Numbered from the stretch's first letter, positions 55,221-63,642 are shown. The stretch: 64,000 bases of DNA from Bacteroidota bacterium (GCA_021155905.1 JAJNBG010000013.1:31335-95334), one strand, 5' to 3'. A program made the numbers and translations. The notes: generated by a model not told the origin, from the letters alone.

Positions 55221-56648
55221 TTAGAATGAAATTAATTTTACACCAATGGTAAATGGATATAATTCCGGACCTTTTCCGCTTTCAAACAAAGGGTTTAATG
55301 CATAATCGGCATATAATGTGAAGTTATGGTAACCAATGCTTGCATGCGCATTAACACGAAACGGATTAATGTTATAATCGTCCTTTTTAATGAATTTAAT
55401 ATCGCTTCCTTTCAGTTCAAGAATCTGGCGTGTGCGGGAACCTAATTTATATCCTCCGATGGCACCAACGGCAATGTGAAATGCTTTTTTAGGATTTTTA
55501 CTGGTATTGAATTCTAAAAGTACCGGCACATTCACGAAAGTAGTTTTGAGCCTGTTTTTTTTGTAGCTGTATATGTTGGATGAATCGATCAGTCCATAAG
55601 TATAACTTGAATCAGGGTTTAACCTTGTTTTATTGCTGAATTCATATTGGTTCCATTCAAAGCCTAAACCCAATACCAGGTTCACGTAATTTTTATAGAG
55701 ATGAATGTCTTTTTCAAGGTTTAACTGGAAGTTTAAAGATTTACCGTAGTTTAAAGCCATATATTCCTGTCCTTTAGGCATCGCCGCACCTCCATTGGAT
55801 AGCCAGCCATTTACGCCCATCCCGAATCCTCCCCAGTGATGAAAATCATCGTCATCGTTGTCATTTAGATCAGTGTCTATGTCCATGTCTTTATCAATGA
55901 TCACAAATTTCTTTTTTCGAAAATTGAAGGTCGTCGAATCTTTTTTATCACCTGATTTTTTAGACAGATCATCGCCAACCACTTTGGCAATGGATGAGGA
56001 GGCAGATGCTTCGGCACTTACATCCTTTGGTTCGCCTTTAAATTTAATGGTGCTGGAGCCGGTTGCGTTGGCATTGATTTTTTCGTTGGCAAATACTTTA
56101 GCAGATGAAGCACCGGACGCCGTCACATTTGTAACATTCGAGTTTAATTTATAACTCTTTAAGGCGGAAGCCCCGCTTACGCGGCTATGAAGTGTTTCTG
56201 TAGTCCCTTCTAAATTTACTCCCGAAGCGCCGCTTAAAGTTACATCAAGCGTTTTGGTTTTAACGATGGCGATTACATCACTGGCCCCTGACACATCCAT
56301 GGATAAACTATCCGCTACTAAAGTATTGGACGTGCTGAATTTTGAAGCGCCACTGGAAGTGATCTGTTGTAATGTATTGCCACTAACATAAACTTTATAG
56401 TTATGATTAAAACTGCCTTTTGCTTTAACTACCAGTGTCTCACCTTCAAATGTTGTATAAATGTTATTGATCTCTTTTTCGTCGGCTACCACTTTCAGTT
56501 TTAAAGTATCGCTTTGCGTGAAAATGACAGTAGATGCACCTGATACTTCCAGTTTTTTAAAAGGTTTAACTTCTCTTTCCTGGGATGTTTGAGCTTTAAT
56601 TGCTAATGTGCTGATTAAAAGAATGGAGGATAATAGAATATGTTTCAT
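55221..56648 (-). CDS. DUF2807 (head GIN) domain fused to an outer-membrane beta-barrel-like domain
   Basis: 475 residues from ATG 56648, which starts a signal peptide (MKHILLSSILLISTLAIKAQ); an ATG nine codons upstream is less suited. The N-terminal half (about 25-225) is a parallel-beta DUF2807 adhesin-head domain with repeated VSGAS, TSSGAS and LSGASG units. A very acidic linker (DKDMDIDTDLNDNDDDDF, about 245-265) leads to a C-terminal barrel-type domain (about 280-475; FQLNLEKDIHLYKNYVNLVL, HASIGYHNFTLYADYAL) ending GVKLISF. It suggests a surface-exposed head anchored by an outer-membrane barrel. Confidence 0.82.
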   Translation of the reverse strand: MKHILLSSILLISTLAIKAQTSQEREVKPFKKLEVSGASTVIFTQSDTLKLKVVADEKEINNIYTTFEGETLVVKAKGSFNHNYKVYVSGNTLQQITSSGASKFSTSNTLVADSLSMDVSGASDVIAIVKTKTLDVTLSGASGVNLEGTTETLHSRVSGASALKSYKLNSNVTNVTASGASSAKVFANEKINANATGSSTIKFKGEPKDVSAEASASSSIAKVVGDDLSKKSGDKKDSTTFNFRKKKFVIIDKDMDIDTDLNDNDDDDFHHWGGFGMGVNGWLSNGGAAMPKGQEYMALNYGKSLNFQLNLEKDIHLYKNYVNLVLGLGFEWNQYEFSNKTRLNPDSSYTYGLIDSSNIYSYKKNRLKTTFVNVPVLLEFNTSKNPKKAFHIAVGAIGGYKLGSRTRQILELKGSDIKFIKKDDYNINPFRVNAHASIGYHNFTLYADYALNPLFESGKGPELYPFTIGVKLISF

Positions 56649-56841
56649 TTTTTTATGTTTTAGAATGTAAATCATCTTTTTCTGCAGATTTATACATAGG
56701 ACGCAGCCAACCTCTGAAAAGTTACAGTGGAATTAAAAATAATTTGAAAATGGTTGAATACGCAGCCAGATAGAGACTGAATCTGTTTCTCCAGCGGATA
56801 AGGAGCAGAATTTTATAAGTTGGAAAGCGCCTTATATTATA

Positions 56842-58155
56842 TTATTGACTTTTGATCCATTTTGTGATATCCAGGATAATCTGTTCATCCACGTTTCCTT
56901 GTTTTTCATATTCTGCGGGAACAGATTTTCCTTCCCCCTTCATGAGCATATGATTTAAGGAAGGGTATGAGATAAATTGGTTCTTTGGATCTCCTTCAAG
57001 GTTTTGTTTCCATAAATTGAAATCGGCCATCGTTACCTGGTAATCTCTTTCTCCCTGGATCACAAGGATCGGCTGCTTTATTTTTTTTGCAACCTGCACC
57101 TGATTGTATTTGGTAAAGGATTGCCAATAAAAAGATGGAAGGTTCAAAGGCAATTGTTCTTTGGTAGCAGCTTTTAAAAGTTTCGGGTCTTTCAGAATTT
57201 TAATTTGTTTAGTGAGCGTGTCGATTTCTTTTTTCTCGTCAGCATTGATGCTATCTATTCCGAAGACATAGTTATATTGTTCGAGTAGGAGATCTTCTAA
57301 AGGCTGTGCATTTCCTGCTAGCAGAACAATTCCATTCACTGATTTGGATTTGCTTGCAATTAAAGGTGCGCACATGGCACCAAGACTATGACCCACAATG
57401 AATATTTTTGAGTTTTTAAATTCAGGATTTTTTTTCAGCATTTCCACCGCGCTGAGCGCATCGTCTATTACCTCTTTGTTTAAATCAAATTTATCCATTT
57501 GCTGACTGGATTCTTTCGCATAGGTCAGGGTGCGTTTATCATACCGGTAAGTTGCAATGCCATTCGAAGCTAAACCTGTTGCGAGGTCTTTTAGCGGCTT
57601 ATTAGGCCCAATACTTTCGTCTTTGTCATTAGGGCCCGAGCCGGCCAATAATATCACAACAGGAGGGTTTTTGACGTTATTTGGAACGCACAGCGCACCA
57701 GGCAAAGATAGAGTGCCTGTTTTAACTGCAATTTTTGTTTCGTAATATTTGTGCTGTAAGACATATTCCGGGGCCACGTAAGCATTTTTGTTTTTTGGAG
57801 GAACAAAGTACATACCCATTATTTTATTGTTTCCTTTATAAGCAAACTGCAAATCCATTTTGGTTTTTTCAAATTCGCACCTCACCATGACAATATCCAT
57901 GGAATCTTTTTTCTCTGAAGTCACCGATGTATAGCCTTTGTATTCGCCCATGTATTTAGGAATGGTTTTCCACATCCCTTCCAGCATATCCACATTGAAC
58001 TTATTAGCCATCGAAGTGTCAAACATCATAAAACAACTGTCATATTGTTGACGTTGTAACTTTTGGATGAATGCAACTGAAGTTTCCTCGTAGTTTTGAG
58101 AAGTAGAAAAATAAAAAGAAAAAATAAAAAGTATTAACGGAAAAATAAATTTCAT
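56842..58155 (-). CDS. Secreted alpha/beta hydrolase with N-terminal DUF3887-like domain
   Basis: 437 residues from ATG 58155, which begins a signal peptide (MKFIFPLILFIFSFYFSTSQ); the longer upstream extension is rejected. Residues about 22-125 are a DUF3887-like domain (SVAFIQKLQRQQYDSCFMMF). The hydrolase domain (about 140-437) has VILLAGSGPNDKD (oxyanion region), the nucleophile Ser in GHSLGAMC, and a C-terminal GERDYQV (Asp) and SLNHML (His). The substrate may be an ester or peptide; unknown. The purL terminator lies between it and purL. Confidence 0.85.
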   Translation of the reverse strand: MKFIFPLILFIFSFYFSTSQNYEETSVAFIQKLQRQQYDSCFMMFDTSMANKFNVDMLEGMWKTIPKYMGEYKGYTSVTSEKKDSMDIVMVRCEFEKTKMDLQFAYKGNNKIMGMYFVPPKNKNAYVAPEYVLQHKYYETKIAVKTGTLSLPGALCVPNNVKNPPVVILLAGSGPNDKDESIGPNKPLKDLATGLASNGIATYRYDKRTLTYAKESSQQMDKFDLNKEVIDDALSAVEMLKKNPEFKNSKIFIVGHSLGAMCAPLIASKSKSVNGIVLLAGNAQPLEDLLLEQYNYVFGIDSINADEKKEIDTLTKQIKILKDPKLLKAATKEQLPLNLPSFYWQSFTKYNQVQVAKKIKQPILVIQGERDYQVTMADFNLWKQNLEGDPKNQFISYPSLNHMLMKGEGKSVPAEYEKQGNVDEQIILDITKWIKSQ

Positions 58156-58183
58156 AAGATATGTTTTGCGATGTCTAATGTAA

Positions 58184-58215
58184 TAAAAAAAGCAGAAGTG
58201 ATTAACTTCTGCTTT
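58184..58215 (-). terminator. Terminator of purL
   Basis: AAAGCAGAAGT (58189-58199) pairs with ACTTCTGCTTT (58205-58215). On the minus strand the stem is followed by a run of seven T, directly after the purL stop at 58238. Confidence 0.8.
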
Positions 58216-58237
58216 CTTGTTACTAATCAATAAATTA

Positions 58238-60463
58238 TTAATTCATATAACCTTCAATACTCGTATCGAAAGAATGCTTGTACTCGGCTATCGTTCCATA
58301 ATTGGTTCCATCAATCACGATAGAGTTTCCTTTTACAGATCCTAATTTAATAAATACTACATTTTGTTTTTTCAATTCTACTTCCAGGTCTGCACCTTTA
58401 TTCGTGCTGACAATCACACGGCTTTGTGCTTCACCAAACAGGAATGCATCTTTACGAACGGATGCATCACAGTTAATTTCAAAACCTAAATTATTTACCA
58501 TAGCGCTTTCCAATAGGTTCATAAACACACCGCCATCGCTCACATCATGAGCAGAAGTGATCAATTTATTTTTTATAATTGAAGCCACGGCATTCTGAAT
58601 ATTAAATTCGGTTTCCAGGTCAAAGAAAGGTGCCGGTGTATTTTTTACTTTCAGATAGTTGTATAAATATTCGGAAGAAGAAATATCATTCTTGCTTTCA
58701 CCAATTAAGTAGATTGCATCACCTTCCTTTTTAAAATCCAATGTGGTTTGTAAAGATTTATCTTCCAGTATCCCAATCATACCAATGGTTGGAGTAGGAA
58801 ACACTGGTCCTTCATAGCTGGATTGGTTGTAGAAACTTACGTTACCGCCTGTTACAGGCGTTTTAAATTTCAAGCAGGCTGCGCTCATTCCTTTAATGGA
58901 ACCAACAAACTGCCAGTACACTTCCGGATTATAGGGATTACCAAAATTCAAACAGTTGGTCACTGCACTTGGTGCACCGCCGCTGCATACAATATTACGA
59001 GCTGCTTCTGAAACTGCAATAGCACATCCTACTTCAGGATCTGCATTGACATAACGCGCATTGCAATCAACCGTCATCGCCAACGCTTTTTTAGTTCCTT
59101 TTACATTCACGATGGCAGCATCGCTAGGCCTGTTGGTACTCATGTTAATGCCACCAACCATGCTATCGTATTGGTTATAGATCCAGCGCTTGCTTGCCAA
59201 ATTAGGAAGTTTCGCTAAAAACTGCATGACCACTTTTAGGTCTTTTGGTTCTTCTACAGAAGATATATTGAATTTTTTTGATTCTGCATAATAAGCAGGT
59301 TCTTTGTAATCACGCTTGTAGATTGGAGCACCACCGCCTAATACTAACACGCCGGCCGGCACATCAGCAACGAGTTCTTCATTCATGTAATATTTTAAAC
59401 GGTCGCCCGCAGTTACTTCACCAATTTGTTCACAGTTCAGGTCCCATTTATCAAACACAGCCTGTACCAATGCTTCTTTACCTTTCTCAACTACAACGAG
59501 CATACGCTCCTGCGATTCTGATAATAAAATTTCGAAAGGATGCATGCCTGCCTGACGAGTAGGGACTTTATCCAGCCATATATTCATACCATGTTCGCCT
59601 TTAGCGCTCATCTCGGACGTAGAACAGGTAATCCCTGCAGCACCCATATCCTGCATGCCAATTACTGCACCGGTTTTAATCACTTCCAAAGTCGCTTCCA
59701 ATAATAATTTTTCCTGGAACGGATCGCCCACCTGCACTGATGGTAAATCTTTTGCTGAATCTTCTGTTAAGTCTTTACTTGCAAACGCAGCGCCCGCAAT
59801 TCCGTCTTTTCCGGTTGAAGACCCTACAATAAATACAGGATTCCCAACACCATAAGAAGTTGCGCTTACTGTTTCCCCTTCTTTCACGATTCCAACACTC
59901 ATGGCATTCACCAAAGGGTTCACGTTATAACATTCATCAAAAAATACTTCACCACCAACCGTTGGAATACCAAAAGCGTTTCCGTAATCACCAATTCCTT
60001 TTACAACACCTTTTACCAACCATTGTGTTTTTTGAGAATTGATATCTCCGAAACGCAAAGAGTTTAATTGCGCAATAGGGCGCGCACCCATTGTAAAAAT
60101 ATCACGGTTAATGCCGCCAACACCTGTTGCAGCACCTTGGTATGGCTCCAAAGCGCTTGGGTGATTATGAGATTCAATTTTAAAGCAACAGCCTAAACCG
60201 TCTCCGATATCTACCAATCCTGCATTCTCTTCACCGGCTTTGGCCAGCATGTGCGGGCCATCTTTTGGTAAGGTTTTTAACCAGGTAATGGAATTTTTAT
60301 AGGAACAGTGTTCGCTCCACATTACTGAGAAAATTGATACTTCTGTGAAATTAGGCGTACGGCCTAAAATTTCTTTGATACGATCATATTCTTCAGAAAG
60401 TAAGCCTAAGTTTTTAGCATCTTCAACGGAAGCTAATTGAGCAGAGTATTTCATAGTTGCCAT
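58238..60463 (-). CDS. purL: Phosphoribosylformylglycinamidine synthase subunit PurL
   Basis: 741 residues taking ATG 60463; ATG 60454 is equally possible, and an ATG at 60496 would add a poorly conserved stretch. Small-type PurL, which needs separate PurS and PurQ. It makes FGAM from FGAR with ATP and ammonia in purine synthesis. Family marks: IFSVMWSEHCSYKNS, KIESHNHPSALEPYQGAATG, MGARPIAQLN, GGEVFFDECY and TNCLNFGNPYNPEVY. Intact to the C-terminus. Single gene with its own terminator. Confidence 0.95.
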   Translation of the reverse strand: MATMKYSAQLASVEDAKNLGLLSEEYDRIKEILGRTPNFTEVSIFSVMWSEHCSYKNSITWLKTLPKDGPHMLAKAGEENAGLVDIGDGLGCCFKIESHNHPSALEPYQGAATGVGGINRDIFTMGARPIAQLNSLRFGDINSQKTQWLVKGVVKGIGDYGNAFGIPTVGGEVFFDECYNVNPLVNAMSVGIVKEGETVSATSYGVGNPVFIVGSSTGKDGIAGAAFASKDLTEDSAKDLPSVQVGDPFQEKLLLEATLEVIKTGAVIGMQDMGAAGITCSTSEMSAKGEHGMNIWLDKVPTRQAGMHPFEILLSESQERMLVVVEKGKEALVQAVFDKWDLNCEQIGEVTAGDRLKYYMNEELVADVPAGVLVLGGGAPIYKRDYKEPAYYAESKKFNISSVEEPKDLKVVMQFLAKLPNLASKRWIYNQYDSMVGGINMSTNRPSDAAIVNVKGTKKALAMTVDCNARYVNADPEVGCAIAVSEAARNIVCSGGAPSAVTNCLNFGNPYNPEVYWQFVGSIKGMSAACLKFKTPVTGGNVSFYNQSSYEGPVFPTPTIGMIGILEDKSLQTTLDFKKEGDAIYLIGESKNDISSSEYLYNYLKVKNTPAPFFDLETEFNIQNAVASIIKNKLITSAHDVSDGGVFMNLLESAMVNNLGFEINCDASVRKDAFLFGEAQSRVIVSTNKGADLEVELKKQNVVFIKLGSVKGNSIVIDGTNYGTIAEYKHSFDTSIEGYMN

Positions 60464-60573
60464 AATGTTATTTTTTAACGGGTTGATAGAAGCCAAAGCT
60501 TTTTTGTAGGCTACGAAAGTAAGAAATTACCGTAAAAGCGGACGGCTTTTGTTAATGAGTTTTAATAAAATAG

Positions 60574-61215
60574 TTATTTCTTTCTTACTACCATTAATCC
60601 GTCTCTGATGGGTAGTAACAGGTTCTCTACCCGATCATCCTGTTGAACAAATTGGTTGAATTGATGGAGCGCAAACGTTTCCTTATCCATGTCTGTCTCA
60701 GGCATAGTGATTTTTCCACTCCAGAGCACGTTATCTGCGATGATCAAACCGCCTTGATTTAATTGATCAATGACCAAATGATAGTAGTTGAGGTAATTTT
60801 TTTTGTCCGCATCAATAAACACCAAATCGATGGATTCTTCGATCGTTGGAATGTAGTTTTTAGCATCTCCCAAAACCAGTTCTATTTTATCTGTATAGTC
60901 AGTTTTTTCGATAAACGATCTGGCAAAAGCAGAAGTTTCTTCATTAACATCAATGCTAATCAGTTTCCCATCTTGATGAAGCCCTTCTGCTAAACATAAA
61001 GCAGAATAGCCGGTATAGGTTCCGATTTCTACAATTAGTTTTGGTTGTTGAAGTTTGGAAATCAAACTTAAAAACCGCCCTTGTAAATGCCCGCTAAGCA
61101 TGCGCGGTGAAACGACCTTTAAATGTGTTTCGCGATTTAATTGTGATAAAATTTCTGATTCGGGAGATGTACTGTTTTCACAATAATCGCTGAGGTCTTT
61201 TGTAATAAATTCCAT
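60574..61215 (-). CDS. O-methyltransferase, family 3 (class I SAM-dependent)
   Basis: 213 residues from ATG 61215, the start that avoids overlap with rnhB and fits the family. The SAM motif IVEIGTYTGYSALCLAEGL is followed by GKLISIDVNEE, ELVLGDAKNYIP, and FIDADKKNYLNYY (metal-binding Asp region) plus GGLIIADNVLWSGK. It resembles catechol/caffeoyl-CoA-type O-methyltransferases; the substrate cannot be named. Downstream of rnhB on the same strand, 25 bases away. Confidence 0.92.
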   Translation of the reverse strand: MEFITKDLSDYCENSTSPESEILSQLNRETHLKVVSPRMLSGHLQGRFLSLISKLQQPKLIVEIGTYTGYSALCLAEGLHQDGKLISIDVNEETSAFARSFIEKTDYTDKIELVLGDAKNYIPTIEESIDLVFIDADKKNYLNYYHLVIDQLNQGGLIIADNVLWSGKITMPETDMDKETFALHQFNQFVQQDDRVENLLLPIRDGLMVVRKK

Positions 61216-61240
61216 ATATAATTTTCGGGATTCGCGTTGA

Positions 61241-61858
61241 TTATTCGTCAATCTCCAGTTCAATTTCCAACTGAGATGGCAACAACTGAAAGGTCAGTCG
61301 GTGAAGAGATGTAGTTGAATGATTACGAATGGCTTCCCTGTGAAATTTTGTGGGATAACCCATATTTGTTTCCCACCCGTAGTGTGGATGTTGCAGAGCT
61401 GCTTCTTTCATGAAATCATCCCGGTAGGTTTTTGCTAAAATACTGGCAGCGGCAATACTCAGAAACTTCCCGTCACCTTTAATGATGCATTGATGAGGTG
61501 TTTGCTTGTAGGGAGTAAAACGGTTTCCGTCAATTAAAAGCAATTCGGGTGTTTGTTTGAGTTGATCAATAGCACGATGCATGGCTAAAAAGGAAGCTTT
61601 TAAAATATTGATCTTATCAATTTCTATATTATCAACAACCCCCACTGCCCATGTAATAGCTTTTTCTTCTATCTCAGGACGCAATTCATAACGGTCTTTA
61701 TCAGTTAATTGCTTACTATCGTTTAACCATTTATTTTTATATTTTTTTGGTAAAATTACGGCAGCAGCGTAAACCGGGCCTGCCAGGCAACCGCGGCCAG
61801 CCTCATCACAGCCTGCTTCTATTAAATTTTTATCGAAATAAGATTTAAGCATTCCCAA
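61241..61858 (-). CDS. rnhB: Ribonuclease HII
   Basis: 205 residues. It cuts the RNA strand of RNA-DNA hybrids and single ribonucleotides in DNA. The active-site opening [15 protein letters not shown] supplies Asp18 and Glu19; LLIDGNRF gives a third acidic residue, with later [14 protein letters not shown] and [14 protein letters not shown] typical of HII. An internal Met at codon 3 is an alternative start. It follows the peroxiredoxin gene by 9 bases, so these and the O-methyltransferase are likely one operon. Confidence 0.95.
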   Translation of the reverse strand: MGMLKSYFDKNLIEAGCDEAGRGCLAGPVYAAAVILPKKYKNKWLNDSKQLTDKDRYELRPEIEEKAITWAVGVVDNIEIDKINILKASFLAMHRAIDQLKQTPELLLIDGNRFTPYKQTPHQCIIKGDGKFLSIAAASILAKTYRDDFMKEAALQHPHYGWETNMGYPTKFHREAIRNHSTTSLHRLTFQLLPSQLEIELEIDE

Positions 61859-61867
61859 AGAACCCGA

Positions 61868-62338
61868 TTAATTCAATCCCTCTAAACAGGTCTTAATATT
61901 TTCATAATTTGGCTGATCAGTCGCTTTTTCAAGCACTTCAGCGTATTGTATAGCACCTTGTTTGTCCACAATGAAAGCAGAACGTTTGGAAACACCTTTC
62001 ATTCCAAAAATGAATTCTTCATAAAGCACATCGTATGCTAAAGAGGCAACTTTGTTGAAGTCAGATAATAACTCAAAATTAAAATTCTGCTCTTTTTTGT
62101 AGTGGTTCAACACAAATAAAGAATCAATCGAAATTCCGATCACTTCTGTATCCAGTTCTGTGTAAATATTATAATGGTCGCGGATGTAACACAATTCAGC
62201 GGTACAGGTACCGGTAAAAGCCAAGGGAAAAAACAGAATTACAAGGTTTTTACCTCTATAATCCGATAGCGCAATTTCTTTCTTTTCTGTATTAAATAAT
62301 TTAAAATCGGGAGCGGGTTTTCCTATTGTAACTGGCAT
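61868..62338 (-). CDS. Peroxiredoxin (AhpC/TSA family, AhpE-like)
   Basis: 156 residues. Thioredoxin-fold peroxidase: APDFKLFNTEKK, LVILFFPLAFTGTCTAELC with the peroxidatic Cys45 (TGTC) and a second Cys50, then GISIDSLFVLNHYKKEQNF and VSKRSAFIVDKQG. The Cys45-Cys50 spacing suggests an atypical or 1-Cys type. Divergent from the AhpC-like gene at 62482, so two different peroxiredoxins face away from a shared AT-rich control region. Confidence 0.9.
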   Translation of the reverse strand: MPVTIGKPAPDFKLFNTEKKEIALSDYRGKNLVILFFPLAFTGTCTAELCYIRDHYNIYTELDTEVIGISIDSLFVLNHYKKEQNFNFELLSDFNKVASLAYDVLYEEFIFGMKGVSKRSAFIVDKQGAIQYAEVLEKATDQPNYENIKTCLEGLN

Positions 62339-62400
62339 ACTTTTTTAACTTTTATTATTAAACAATTGAAAAATTCCAATCGTTTACACAAAGTAAATGA

Positions 62401-62408
62401 TAATTTTG
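62401..62408 (+). promoter_or_regulatory. Probable -7 element of the AhpC-like gene
   Basis: TAATTTTG matches TAnnTTTG exactly. It lies about 35 bases upstream of where homology to AhpC begins (about 62440), so the mRNA would start just before the truncated coding sequence. Confidence 0.4.
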
Positions 62409-62481
62409 CATAAAAATTTTAATAATCTTTAAAAAATAAAAAGACAATTTCTCCCTTGACCAGTACATCGGTAAGAAACAC

Positions 62482-63003
62482 GTGGTATTTTTCTTTTATC
62501 CAAAAGACTTCACGTTTGTTTGCCCGACTGAGTTGCACGCTTTCCAGGAGAAACTCGGTGAGTTTGAGAAACGCGGATGTGCCGTGGTTGGCTGTAGTAC
62601 CGATACTGAACAAAGTCACTGGGGTTGGTTGCAGTTGGATAAAAAACAAGGCGGTATTAAAGGGGTAACTTACCCTATTGTAGCTGATACAACTAAAATC
62701 ATTTCCATCAATTTTGATACTTTATTTGGGGATTACGATGTGAATGATAATGGCGATTTGATTGCGACCGGCGAAATGATTGCTTTCCGTGGATTATTCT
62801 TAATTGATAAAAAAGGTATTGTTCGTCACCAGTTAATCAATGACCTGCCTTTAGGACGTAATGTTGAAGAGGCTTTACGCATGGTAGATGCGTTACAGTA
62901 TTTCGAAGAAAAAGGCGAGGTTTGCCCGGCAAACTGGACAAAAGGCAAAGATGCCATGAAGGCAGATCACAAAGGTGTTGCAGCATACCTGAATAAACAC
63001 TAA
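62482..63003 (+). CDS. AhpC-type 2-Cys peroxiredoxin, 5' end missing
   Basis: 173 residues from a GTG at 62482. Homology extends further upstream in frame to about 62443 (NFSLDQYIGKKH), where it meets a TAA (62437-62439); the usual first 25 or so residues of AhpC proteins are absent in any frame. Both cysteines remain: FVCPTEL (peroxidatic) and EVCPANW (resolving), along with STDTEQSHWGWLQLD and the C-terminal helix. Thus the active site looks whole but the normal start is lost. It may use GTG, or another non-ATG start, or be a decaying gene. A strong terminator follows. Confidence 0.8.
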   Translation: MVFFFYPKDFTFVCPTELHAFQEKLGEFEKRGCAVVGCSTDTEQSHWGWLQLDKKQGGIKGVTYPIVADTTKIISINFDTLFGDYDVNDNGDLIATGEMIAFRGLFLIDKKGIVRHQLINDLPLGRNVEEALRMVDALQYFEEKGEVCPANWTKGKDAMKADHKGVAAYLNKH

Positions 63004-63018
63004 ACTGTTGCAGAATTC

Positions 63019-63053
63019 AACACAAAAAGGAGGAAATTTCTCCTTTTTGTGTT
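63019..63053 (+). terminator. Rho-independent terminator after the AhpC-like gene
   Basis: AACACAAAAAGGAG (63019-63032) and CTCCTTTTTGTGTT (63040-63053) form a perfect 14-bp stem around GAAATTT. Confidence 0.8.
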
Positions 63054-63110
63054 ATTCAAAGAAATGAAAGATAATTATTTTCGAGAAAAAGCAAAAAAAG
63101 TTATTTTTTT

Positions 63111-63142
63111 TTTTGTAACAACGGAAATTGTTATTAAATTTG
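63111..63142 (+). promoter_or_regulatory. Promoter of the tRNA-tuf operon
   Basis: TTTTG (63111-63115) is followed after 19 bases by TAAATTTG (63135-63142), the full Bacteroidota consensus. It lies 43 bases before the first tRNA and is the best promoter match seen in the window. Confidence 0.7.
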
Positions 63143-63185
63143 CAACCCCAATAAAACGGGACGTTCTTTAAAATCAAAAAATTAA

Positions 63186-63258
63186 GCCGAAGTAGCTCAG
63201 CTGGTAGAGCCACTGATTTGTAATCAGTAGGTCGGGGGTTCGAGTCCCTTCTTCGGCT
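63186..63258 (+). tRNA. tRNA-Thr (anticodon TGT)
   Basis: 73 bases. Acceptor arms GCCGAAG (63186-63192) and CTTCGGC (63251-63257) pair perfectly, discriminator T, no encoded CCA. D-arm AGCTCAGCTGGTAGAGC, anticodon stem ACTGA/TCAGT with loop TTTGTAA, T-loop TTCGAGT. First gene of the cluster before tuf. Confidence 0.95.
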
Positions 63259-63272
63259 CTGTTTAATCGGGG

Positions 63273-63345
63273 ATATAAGTAGCTCAATTGGTAGAGCTCC
63301 AGCCTTCCAAGCTGGAGGTTGCGGGTTCGAGACCCGTCTTTCGCT
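63273..63345 (+). tRNA. tRNA-Gly (anticodon TCC), acceptor stem mismatched
   Basis: 73 bases. D-arm, anticodon arm (CCAGC, loop CTTCCAA, GCTGG) and T-arm (GCGGG, TTCGAGA, CCCGT) are regular. The 3' acceptor strand is CTTTCGC, expecting GCGAAAG at the 5' side; instead ATATAAG is found, so only four of seven positions pair (one of them a T-G wobble). TCCA follows, so CCA may be encoded or coincidental. This could be a damaged or chimeric gene; see findings. Confidence 0.75.
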
Positions 63346-63512
63346 CCAATAGAAAGAAGAAGTGAAGTTGATGAATAACCGTATAAACGGACAAAAGACA
63401 GGAAAGACTTGCGTATGCGGTCTTCAGCCTTTTGAAAGTCCCCAGAAATAGAGGGACTTTTCGTGTATACAAAACACAGTTCTTTTAAATACGGCAAACA
63501 GCAGAATTGAAA
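63346..63512. other. Non-coding spacer between tRNA-Gly and tRNA-Thr
   Basis: About 165 bases without a tRNA or ORF on the coding strand. It contains one hairpin (AAAGTCCC at 63435-63442 with GGGACTTT at 63453-63460). The spacer may represent leftover sequence in the tRNA cluster. Confidence 0.4.
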
Positions 63513-63584
63513 GCTGTTGTAGCTCAGTGGTAGAGCACCTCCTTGGTAAGGAGGAGGTCGGCGGTTCAATCCCGCTCAACAGCT
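63513..63584 (+). tRNA. tRNA-Thr (anticodon GGT)
   Basis: 72 bases. Acceptor GCTGTTG (63513-63519) pairs with CAACAGC (63577-63583), discriminator T. Anticodon stem CCTCC/GGAGG with loop TTGGTAA. T-loop TTCAATC. Its 3' end is partly repeated about 53 bases downstream. Confidence 0.95.
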
Positions 63585-63599
63585 CAAAAGGAGTAAGTT

Positions 63600-63642
63600 G
63601 CGGTTCTCCCGATAGCTATCGGGACCGCTCAACAGCTCAAAA
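63600..63642. repeat. Partial duplicate of the tRNA-Thr 3' end flanking an 18-bp palindrome
   Basis: GCGGTTC (63600-63606) and CCGCTCAACAGCTCAAAA (63625-63642) copy 63561-63567 and 63572-63589 of the preceding tRNA. Between the two parts is the perfect palindrome TCCCGATAGCTATCGGGA (63607-63624), whose vocabulary resembles dispersed palindromes in this phylum. It lies between the tRNA and tuf. Confidence 0.8.

Noticed and set aside
63174..63569. Minus-strand ORF of 131 codons with SRTRNLQLGRLELYQLSY and GTRTPDLLITNQWLYQLSY
   Set aside because: It is antisense to the tRNA cluster; these peptide strings are the known spurious translation of reverse-complement tRNA genes and not a protein.
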